This document shows positions 7,466 through 13,240 of a stretch of DNA of 18,319 nt, piece by piece. The stretch comes from Lachnoclostridium sp. UBA7482 (GTDB lineage Bacteria; Bacillota; Clostridia; Lachnospirales; Lachnospiraceae). The DNA is taken from the NCBI GenBank assembly GCA_002479645.1, contig DLOO01000031.1:57273-75591 (forward strand), in the 5' to 3' direction. The notes beneath the pieces are model-generated. The model was not told the DNA's origin, did not search any database, and saw only the letters and a program-made list of their open reading frames with translations. Each line of letters starts with the position of its first letter. The first letter of the stretch is position 1. Position numbers and translations under genes: made by a program.

Positions 7466-8509
7466 CTAAAAACATCTAATCTCCTTTGCCAGACTAAACG
7501 GAATAATCTCTCCCGCATTTGTTTCAGTATATGCTTTTTCTTCATGCATATAATCAACAATTTCCTTTGCTTTATAATCTCTGAATTTCTCTATCACTTT
7601 ATCTAATATAGCTTTCTCCTTATCACTTAATATAGAATAATCCATTCCGAAAGTTGGATAAATGTGAAGCATGGTATCATAATTATAGCTCATTTCCTCT
7701 TTAACATTAAGATTTTCAAGATTCATTAAACTATAATGCCCAATGGGTAATGCTCCCATCTGCTCATGTCTATAAACCATACCGGACATTGCCGAACCAT
7801 TCTCGATAAATGACAATACATCAGAATACCAAAGCATTTTCATAAGCTTTACTTTGAAGAGATTAGCTACCTTTTCCGCAATATAAGATATCATTGCCTC
7901 TATCTTATCAATATTTAATACAGCAAATCCATTTGAGTCCGATGCCTCTTCAAAACTCGCATATTCTCCCGCAAAAGCTTGACGAGTCAAATACTCCTTC
8001 CCATAGGAATCGAGTTTTTCAACTATTTTTGACTTTATTTCTATCCTCTTCATCAAAGTGAATTTATCCGCATTCTTCTTCAAAAAATCTAATGCTTGAA
8101 GTGGATTATCCTTAATCAAACGAAGCATAGTATCGTAGGCTTCATCTTGGATTGCTTTACTCTCATAACGTGAAATAGTTGCTTCTCCCCATCCGAGAAG
8201 CTTTGCTAAATCAACTTGGGACAAACCATAACATTCTCTTATTTCAACGATTTCATAAGAGGTAAGTAATCCCTTTTTAATGCGATAAGCATTTCTAGCA
8301 TTTAACAAATTCTCATTAGTCAATAATCCCGTTTCAAACTCATTCTCATCTTCATCCGAATTGGCGCAAAAATAAAACCTCTCTTCGTAGGCTACATCTT
8401 CCCCTTTTAACGTGATTGTTGTAACGCGTTTTCTCTCCTCTACTTCATGTGTCTTGTCACATAAAGGACAATTCATATGAATTTTCTTTAATAATGTGCC
8501 GGTCTCCAT
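7466..8509 (-). CDS. antitoxin: MqsA-like zinc finger and HTH fused to a Panacea (DUF4065) domain
   Basis: A 347-residue protein that probably neutralises the adjacent toxin and represses the operon. The N-terminus carries a YgiT/MqsA-type zinc-finger remnant: C14 and C17 in CPLC, C48 in YFCANS. The position where a fourth Cys would complete a second CxxC is Ser51. A helix-turn-helix follows at about 82-118 (GLSQVDLAKLLGWGEATISRYE). About 200-330 is a Panacea/SocA-like domain, with KLMKMLWYSDVLSF, the GxxY...LPIGHY stretch and a C-terminal SDKEKAILDKV...DYMHEEKAYTET segment. Panacea domains are known as versatile toxin-neutralising domains in TA systems. I chose the ATG at 8509 because AAAGGAGG sits 7 bases upstream. 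The toxin stop is 25 bases before it. The gene is visibly more AT-rich than its neighbours, suggesting transfer. Confidence 0.88.
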   Translation of the reverse strand: METGTLLKKIHMNCPLCDKTHEVEERKRVTTITLKGEDVAYEERFYFCANSDEDENEFETGLLTNENLLNARNAYRIKKGLLTSYEIVEIRECYGLSQVDLAKLLGWGEATISRYESKAIQDEAYDTMLRLIKDNPLQALDFLKKNADKFTLMKRIEIKSKIVEKLDSYGKEYLTRQAFAGEYASFEEASDSNGFAVLNIDKIEAMISYIAEKVANLFKVKLMKMLWYSDVLSFIENGSAMSGMVYRHEQMGALPIGHYSLMNLENLNVKEEMSYNYDTMLHIYPTFGMDYSILSDKEKAILDKVIEKFRDYKAKEIVDYMHEEKAYTETNAGEIIPFSLAKEIRCF

Positions 8510-8534
8510 TTGTCTTACCTCCTTTGCCAACCCA

Positions 8535-8951
8535 TTATGCATAAGGAAATGTCATTATTTCCTTCGCATAATGAAAAGACACGCATAATACATGTTGCTT
8601 TTCTCTTTTAATCTTTAACTTTACATATACAAGCTTACTATTTATATCTTTCCCAAAAACAAATAATAATGGGGGATTTACGTCATCTTTATCTATTTTT
8701 GTTTCTGAATATTCTGCTACGGTAAGTTCTTTCAGCCGCTCTACTACATCTTCCGTATCGTAATCTAAATCCAACAAAGTATATGGCGTTGAATACTTTT
8801 TATCTTCTCCTTGTTTGTTTTTTCCAACTAATGTCAAATCTGTATCTATATTAAAATCCGCATTCTCAAGCAATGACTTTAGCTCTTCTAAGAATGCAAT
8901 GACTTCTCTTTTTTTCGATTGTGTACTAAGGAAAATTGTAATCACCTCCAT
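8535..8951 (-). CDS. MqsR-like toxin of a type II toxin-antitoxin pair
   Basis: A 138-residue protein, longer than E. coli MqsR (98 residues). The C-terminal half (PLLFVFGKDINSKLVYVKLK, then HVLCVSFHYAKE) matches the MqsR pattern of a Tyr/Lys strand followed by a VSF strand. MqsR is a RelE-fold mRNA interferase, so RNA cleavage is the likely activity, though catalytic residues cannot be proven by eye. Gene order toxin-then-antitoxin is the same as mqsRA. The start is doubtful. The ATG at 8951 has no ribosome site ahead and would be only about 16 bases from the predicted transcript start, while GGAGGTG lies inside codons 1-3. That site is correctly spaced for the ATT at 8936. Base composition is AT-rich, like its partner. 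Confidence 0.78.
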   Translation of the reverse strand: MEVITIFLSTQSKKREVIAFLEELKSLLENADFNIDTDLTLVGKNKQGEDKKYSTPYTLLDLDYDTEDVVERLKELTVAEYSETKIDKDDVNPPLLFVFGKDINSKLVYVKLKIKREKQHVLCVSFHYAKEIMTFPYA

Positions 8952-8959
8952 GGCTCATG

Positions 8960-8977
8960 TACTATCATTTGATAGTA
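8960..8977. promoter_or_regulatory. 18-bp palindromic operator of the TA operon
   Basis: TACTATCA-TT-TGATAGTA is a perfect 8+2+8 palindrome overlapping the -10 box and the predicted transcription start. The half site TTGATAGT (8969-8976) recurs 19 bases away at 8988-8995, inside the promoter spacer, with a degraded mirror half. This is the expected site for autorepression by the HTH antitoxin. Confidence 0.75.
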
Positions 8978-9002
8978 TACCTTCTAATTGATAGTCTGTC
9001 AA
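8974..9002 (-). promoter_or_regulatory. consensus promoter of the toxin-antitoxin operon
   Basis: On the minus strand a perfect TTGACA (8997-9002) is followed after 17 bases by TATACT (8974-8979). Transcription would start near 8967, giving an unusually short leader to the first toxin ATG. Confidence 0.85.
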
Positions 9003-9013
9003 GCAGCTTATAA

Positions 9014-9049
9014 AAAAAGACTCCTCTCTGAACATAAACTCGTCTTTTT
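9014..9049. repeat. AAAAAGAC/GTCTTTTT inverted repeat
   Basis: An 8-bp inverted repeat with a 20-base loop lies between the TA promoter and the MsmK terminator. It could be a weak bidirectional terminator; the long loop makes this uncertain. Confidence 0.3.
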
Positions 9050-9081
9050 GTCGTTCCAAAACACGGAATTTCCCATGGAAC

Positions 9082-9115
9082 AAAAAAAGCGCCTCTTCCT
9101 TTCGGAAGAGGCGCT
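9082..9115 (-). terminator. intrinsic terminator of the sugar ABC ATPase gene
   Basis: A perfect 12-bp stem, 9088-9099 with 9104-9115, has a GAAA tetraloop on the minus strand and a run of seven T (9082-9088) after it. It starts about 15 bases past the stop codon. Confidence 0.95.
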
Positions 9116-9130
9116 AAATAAGCGTAGAGA

Positions 9131-10243
9131 TTAGTGTGTAATAATCTGCTCGGTTTCCTTGTCGAAAACATGCATCTTGGTAAGATCCATAGCGATGGTA
9201 ACGGTGTCGCCGGGTCTTGCCTCGGTACGAGGGCTGACTCTTGCGGTGATATCGAAATCATCTACGGAGAAGTACAGGAATACTTCTGCACCAAGGAGCT
9301 CGTATACACGTACGGTAGCTGCGAAAGCTGCTTCCGGATGAGCTGCAATAAACTCAACCTCATCCTTAATATCCTCAGGACGGATACCAAGAACAACTTC
9401 CTTATCAACATAACCTCCGTCGATAAGCTTCTTAGCACGAGCTTCAGGAACCTTAATCTCGGTAGAACCAAATACAAGATAAAGGTCATTACCCTTAAGA
9501 GTACATACGGAATCGATGAAGTTCATCTGAGGAGATCCCATGAAACCTGCTACGAACAAGTTGTTCGGCTTGTCATACAAGTTCTGAGGAGTATCAACCT
9601 GCTGGATAACACCATCCTTCATAACTACGATTCTGGTACCAAGGGTCATAGCCTCGGTCTGGTCATGTGTTACGTAAATGATGGTAGCTTCCAATCTCTG
9701 GTGAATCTTGGAAATCTCGATACGCATCTGTACACGGAGCTTAGCATCCAGGTTGGATAAAGGCTCATCCATAAGGAATACCTTAGGATTACGTACGATT
9801 GCACGACCCATCGCAACTCGCTGTCTCTGACCACCGGAAAGAGCCTTCGGCTTACGATCAAGCAGCTGCTCGATACCGAGAATCTTAGCTGCCTCGTTTA
9901 CAAGCTTCTCGATCTGATCCTTCGGAACCTTTCTCAGCTTAAGACCGAATGCCATATTATCATATACGGACATATGCGGATACAAAGCGTAGTTCTGGAA
10001 TACCATTGCGATATCTCTGTCCTTAGGCTCTACATCGTTCATAAGCTTGTCATCGATGTACAGCTCACCACCGGTGATTTCTTCCAAACCGGCGATCATA
10101 CGAAGGGTGGTGGACTTACCGCAACCGGAAGGACCAACGAAGATGATGAATTCCTTGTCCTTAATATCCAGGTTAAATTCCTTAACAGCAACAAATCCAT
10201 TCGGATAAGTCTTGTTAATGTTGACGAGTTTCAAACTTGCCAT
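9131..10243 (-). CDS. carbohydrate ABC transporter ATP-binding protein, MsmK/UgpC family
   Basis: A 370-residue cytoplasmic ATPase of the carbohydrate-uptake type 1 family. Walker A GPSGCGKST is at 37-45, the Q-loop Gln at about 83 (VFQNYALYPH), LSGGQ at 135-139, the Walker B Asp-Glu at 159-160 and the switch His at 193. A C-terminal regulatory TOBE-type region spans about 240-370. No permease or binding-protein gene is adjacent, matching the known role of MsmK in Gram-positives as a shared ATPase energising several sugar importers. The ATG at 10243 is supported by AGGAGG 10 bases upstream; the frame stays open 48 codons further but that stretch is an AT-rich leader. It is a single-gene unit with a strong terminator and a conspicuous inverted repeat upstream. 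Confidence 0.94.
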   Translation of the reverse strand: MASLKLVNINKTYPNGFVAVKEFNLDIKDKEFIIFVGPSGCGKSTTLRMIAGLEEITGGELYIDDKLMNDVEPKDRDIAMVFQNYALYPHMSVYDNMAFGLKLRKVPKDQIEKLVNEAAKILGIEQLLDRKPKALSGGQRQRVAMGRAIVRNPKVFLMDEPLSNLDAKLRVQMRIEISKIHQRLEATIIYVTHDQTEAMTLGTRIVVMKDGVIQQVDTPQNLYDKPNNLFVAGFMGSPQMNFIDSVCTLKGNDLYLVFGSTEIKVPEARAKKLIDGGYVDKEVVLGIRPEDIKDEVEFIAAHPEAAFAATVRVYELLGAEVFLYFSVDDFDITARVSPRTEARPGDTVTIAMDLTKMHVFDKETEQIITH

Positions 10244-10343
10244 AATAAATTGCCTCCTGTTTTCATTACACTCTAAAATTGACTGCTTAATATATACAAT
10301 CAGATGATGTAATTGTACACGATGGTAGAAAAAAATTCTATAT

Positions 10344-10386
10344 TGCAAATGTACAAATTGGTATTTTCCATTTTGGTACATTTGCA
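10344..10386. promoter_or_regulatory. 43-bp inverted repeat in the leader region of the sugar ABC ATPase gene
   Basis: Perfect 11-bp arms TGCAAATGTAC (10344-10354) and GTACATTTGCA (10376-10386) are extended inward by AAATTGG/CCATTTTG with one bulge and one mismatch, leaving a loop of about 6 bases. It lies 100-145 bases before the start codon in AT-rich DNA. It could be a regulator-binding site or a leader hairpin. No convincing -35/-10 pair was found beside it. Confidence 0.55.
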
Positions 10387-10447
10387 CATTAACTTTCTAA
10401 AAAAACGAATTTATGGTGTTTTTGACGAATTTTCCATCCGTTTACTG

Positions 10448-11299
10448 TTAATTTTCAATAAAGCCTTCTCCTCTTACACTGCGGACATCCTGAATTACAA
10501 CAAAAGAACGTTCATCAATTTCCCGAATCAAACGCAGCATTTTTGACACTTCACGCTTTGCGACAACGCAATAAACGGTATTTCCTTCCTTTCCGGTGTA
10601 CATTCCGCGTGAATGAAATTCCGTTACGCCCCGGTCAAGCTCTTTCAGCAACGCCTCGGAAATTTCGTCTGCATGGTCGGACATAATATAAACAGCCTTG
10701 GCAAAATGCATCCCTTCCATAACCGCATCGGAAACCTTGGAAAAAATCCATACGACAAACAGGGAGTACAGCGCAATGTTTACGCCGAAAACAAAGATGC
10801 TGGCAAGCACGACCGCCCCGTCAAGAAACAGGAGAATGCCCGGTGCCCCGTTCGGATTGCTTTTTCCGGCAAGCAGGATGCTGAGCAGATCGCTGCCGCC
10901 TGTGGAACCTCCGGCGGCAAATACCAGCCCAATTCCGAGTCCCATGATAATTCCCCCTGCTGCCGACGACAGCAGATAATCCTCTTCAATGATTGTAAAG
11001 TTCGGAATAATATACAAAAAGAAGGTGTTAAGCACGGTTCCCAAAACGGTCCCCTTAATCAGCGCCGGCCCTCTCTGCATATACGCCCAGATAAGCAAAG
11101 GCACATTTCCCGCAAGGGTAACCACCCAAAGGGGAACCTTTTCCGCCCCCATCGTCGTCAGAATATGATTCAGCATAATGCCAATGCCGGTAAGTCCCCC
11201 GGTCACCAGCTCCATCGGTTCAAAGATGCAGCGAGTGGACAATGCCATCAATCCTGCTCCCGCAGTCAACATTACGAATCTTCTAATTGATTTCCACAT
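10448..11299 (-). CDS. YitT family membrane protein (DUF161 plus DUF2179)
   Basis: A 283-residue integral membrane protein. The first 200 residues hold about five to six hydrophobic segments with the glycine-rich stretches typical of the family (ELVTGGLTGIGIML and FAAGGSTGGSDLL). The C-terminal soluble part (about 213-280, including FHSRGMYTGKEGNTVYCVV) matches the DUF2179 regulatory domain. Function of the family is not established; transport has been suggested. The ATG at 11299 has only a weak ribosome site (GGAAAG). The gene is divergent from the YmfI-like gene and ends 204 bases before the sugar ABC ATPase gene. An AAAAAC/GTTTTT hairpin in the downstream gap may be a weak terminator. Confidence 0.9.
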   Translation of the reverse strand: MWKSIRRFVMLTAGAGLMALSTRCIFEPMELVTGGLTGIGIMLNHILTTMGAEKVPLWVVTLAGNVPLLIWAYMQRGPALIKGTVLGTVLNTFFLYIIPNFTIIEEDYLLSSAAGGIIMGLGIGLVFAAGGSTGGSDLLSILLAGKSNPNGAPGILLFLDGAVVLASIFVFGVNIALYSLFVVWIFSKVSDAVMEGMHFAKAVYIMSDHADEISEALLKELDRGVTEFHSRGMYTGKEGNTVYCVVAKREVSKMLRLIREIDERSFVVIQDVRSVRGEGFIEN

Positions 11300-11393
11300 G
11301 TTTTTCTTTCCGAGTGACTGTTTTATAGCGAAGCCCTGCCTGCACTCCTCGGCAAATGCTTATATTCTGGTACAATCCTTTTTCTTCCGTGGG

Positions 11394-11422
11394 TTGCCTT
11401 CCTCCCCGAAAAGTGGTAAACT
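11394..11422 (+). promoter_or_regulatory. promoter of the YmfI-like reductase gene
   Basis: TTGCCT (11394-11399) is followed after 17 bases by TAAACT (11417-11422) on the plus strand. The predicted start leaves a short leader of about 20-25 bases that contains GGGAGG. A second, weaker -10-like TACAAT lies at 11371-11376. Confidence 0.7.
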
Positions 11423-11451
11423 CTCTTCATAACTACACCCGGGAGGTTTCT

Positions 11452-12177
11452 ATGAAGGTTTATATCATCACCGGTGCAAGCGGTGACATCGGCAGAGCTA
11501 TTGCCGTTAAGCTGGCACAGGAAGGACACCGGCTGACGCTTTGCGGCAATCACAACCGCGAGGCGCTTGCGCGTTTATCGCAGACAATTTCACAGGTTGG
11601 CTCCTCTGCGCTTCTCTTCACCGGCGATTTGTCCGAGGAAGCATCCGCGAAAGAGGTTATTCGTATGACCTTAGAGCATTACGGCCGAATCGACGGATTG
11701 ATCAATTCCGTCGGTGCTGCTTCTCTCGGGCTTTTTACCGACCTGTCCACAGACGACTGGAACAAGCTGATGAACGCCAATCTCAACAGTGTTTTCCAGA
11801 TGTGTCACGCCGCCGTACCTTCCATGGTTTGCCGCAGGCAGGGCACAATTCTGAATATATCCTCTGTCTGGGGTGTGCGCGGCGCCTCTTGCGAGGTTGC
11901 CTACTCCGCCGCCAAAGGCGGACTGAATCTGCTTACCAGAGCGCTTGCCAAAGAACTGGCTCTTAGTAATATCAATGTCAATGCCCTCGCGCTTGGCATG
12001 GTTAAAACAAAAATGAATGCCATGCTTTCCGAAGAGGAGCAGGCATCCATTGCCGAAGAAATTCCTGCCGGCCGAATCACTACACCGGAGGAGGTTGCCG
12101 ACATGGTTTCTCTTCTTTTGCAGTCACCCTCCTATCTCACAGGACAAATTATCGGTTTTGACGGCGGCTGGTTTTAA
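11452..12177 (+). CDS. ymfI: SDR-family reductase, EF-P 5-aminopentanone reductase (YmfI)-like
   Basis: A 241-residue short-chain dehydrogenase. The cofactor loop TGASGDIG is at 7-14, the catalytic Ser at about 138, and Tyr151 with Lys155 in YSAAK. It departs from FabG enzymes in the same places as Bacillus YmfI. The segment SSVWGVRGASCEVAYS is nearly the YmfI sequence, INSVG replaces the usual NNAG, and AEEIPAGR recurs near 201-208. YmfI reduces the 5-aminopentanone on elongation factor P to 5-aminopentanol, tuning translation of polyproline stretches. Assignment rests on recalled family sequence; a generic 3-oxoacyl-ACP reductase is the alternative. The ATG at 11452 is fixed by GGGAGG 6 bases upstream. 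It is the only plus-strand gene, flanked by divergent yitT and a convergent amidase, with its own promoter and terminator. Confidence 0.82.
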   Translation: MKVYIITGASGDIGRAIAVKLAQEGHRLTLCGNHNREALARLSQTISQVGSSALLFTGDLSEEASAKEVIRMTLEHYGRIDGLINSVGAASLGLFTDLSTDDWNKLMNANLNSVFQMCHAAVPSMVCRRQGTILNISSVWGVRGASCEVAYSAAKGGLNLLTRALAKELALSNINVNALALGMVKTKMNAMLSEEEQASIAEEIPAGRITTPEEVADMVSLLLQSPSYLTGQIIGFDGGWF

Positions 12178-12191
12178 CCCGGCCGCGTTTT
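12164..12191 (+). terminator. intrinsic terminator with the stop codon in its loop
   Basis: The stem GCGGCTGG (12164-12171) pairs with CCGGCCGC (12179-12186), with one G-U, around the loop TTTTAAC, which contains the TAA stop of the reductase gene. GTTTTCT follows. It occupies the 14-base gap between two convergent genes and extends into the coding end. Confidence 0.65.
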
Positions 12192-13052
12192 CTATTCCGG
12201 CAAACTGTTTAAGTATGCCATCAGGCCTTCCGCATCGGCCTTCGCCAGCGCATCCAGCGCTTCGTCCGATCCCATAAACGGAATATCGGCTGCACTATCC
12301 ATATAGCAGTTTTCCACAATGACCGCAACAATTCCGTAATTTGCGCCATGGCGGTTAATCGCATAATAATCTACCGGGACGCCGTTGTCATCTACCGTAT
12401 CGGTACTGTTACGGCTATACGGTCCGTTATTTTTAAGTCCCAGACCTTCGAGTCTGCTGAGGATGGACTTCGCCAGACGTTCCGATGCATCGTGAATATT
12501 CGCCTGCTTGGAGATACAAACCATTGCCCCGTGGGACTCATGGTTCTCCGATGCATTAAAATGAATGCTCAACAGAACATCCGCGTCGGCGTCTGCCGCA
12601 GCCTTTACGCGAAGACGCAGATCCTCCGCCAAATCGGAAGACAGCACCTCATTTTCTCCGTGAACAAGAATTACCTGCACATTGGAATAATTCGCCTCGA
12701 GGTACGCCTTGATTTTTGAAGCTACCTTCCAGTTCTCATCCTTTTCCGTACGTCCGTCGTACTGTGCTCCGGGATAAGCGCCGCCATGTCCTGCGTCCAA
12801 TGCCACGATAAAGCTTCGTCCCGGTTTGCCGTCCTCCGGTGTGTCTCCGCCGGGCTCCTTGCCCGGATTGTTCTGTAAATCATCCTTATCGGCAAATCCG
12901 TCCCCCGGAATCTCCGCATTGTCTCCCGGATATTCCGGTTCGCCATGCTGTCCGACCTGTTTATACTTTTCTTTTTTTTCGCATCCGACGCCCAAAACAA
13001 CGATCATTCCGGCAATCAGAAGCAGCATCGCAAAAACAAATCTATTCTTCAT
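12192..13052 (-). CDS. N-acetylmuramoyl-L-alanine amidase (Amidase_3), probable lipoprotein
   Basis: A 286-residue zinc amidase that cleaves the bond between muramic acid and the stem peptide. Residues 4-23 are a hydrophobic signal segment followed by Cys24 (GVGC), a weak lipobox. A low-complexity Gly/Pro/Asp/Glu linker spans about 40-78. The Amidase_3 domain follows, with H89 in DAGHGG, E103 in RTEKDEN, H164 in SIHFNAS and catalytic E247 in VENCY, so the active site is complete. I chose the ATG at 13052 because the protein then starts MKNRFVF with a normal signal segment, and because this ATG overlaps the stop of the upstream small membrane gene by 11 bases. It is probably the last gene of the c-di-GMP protein operon and converges on the YmfI-like gene. 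Confidence 0.93.
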   Translation of the reverse strand: MKNRFVFAMLLLIAGMIVVLGVGCEKKEKYKQVGQHGEPEYPGDNAEIPGDGFADKDDLQNNPGKEPGGDTPEDGKPGRSFIVALDAGHGGAYPGAQYDGRTEKDENWKVASKIKAYLEANYSNVQVILVHGENEVLSSDLAEDLRLRVKAAADADADVLLSIHFNASENHESHGAMVCISKQANIHDASERLAKSILSRLEGLGLKNNGPYSRNSTDTVDDNGVPVDYYAINRHGANYGIVAVIVENCYMDSAADIPFMGSDEALDALAKADAEGLMAYLNSLPE

Positions 13053-13236
13053 CCGTATCCTTCTCCTTACGCCTTTTCCAGCGGACAACCGCAACCACTG
13101 CCAGGCATACAACAAGTAATACGCCGGCAAGTACCAGCAACATTAACGGGATATTACGAATTTCCGTAATTCCGGGCGAATGCGTCGGCACCTGGGTTGT
13201 CGGCGTCCGGGTCGCCCAAACAGGCATAAAATGCAT
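13042..13236 (-). CDS. small single-pass membrane protein, unknown function
   Basis: A 64-residue protein. A Thr/Pro-rich N-terminal segment (about 9-22, including TRTPTTQVPTHSPG) precedes one strong membrane helix at about 30-52, and a basic-then-acidic tail (RWKRRKEKDTDEE). Positive charges after the helix predict the tail is cytoplasmic and the Pro/Thr part outside. It is likely real: AGGAGG lies 9 bases before the ATG (6 before an in-frame GTG at 13239 that could also serve), it begins 4 bases after the stop of the large c-di-GMP gene, and its end overlaps the amidase start by 11 bases. I do not recognise a family. The cytoplasmic tail could contact the soluble upstream gene product, but that is inference. 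Confidence 0.7.
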   Translation of the reverse strand: MHFMPVWATRTPTTQVPTHSPGITEIRNIPLMLLVLAGVLLVVCLAVVAVVRWKRRKEKDTDEE

Positions 13237-13240
13237 CACT

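Noticed and set aside
10244..10387. A 48-codon N-terminal extension of the sugar ABC ATPase
   Set aside because: AGGAGG immediately precedes the ATG at 10243, and the extension overlaps the inverted repeat and AT-rich leader.
10380..10445. Direct repeat CGAATTT considered as a small repeat array
   Set aside because: There are only two copies in AT-rich sequence, within the range of chance.
13042..13236. The possibility that the 64-residue membrane frame is a chance ORF
   Set aside because: A strong ribosome site, a clean membrane helix with a positive-inside tail, a 4-base gap upstream and an 11-base overlap downstream together favour a real gene.
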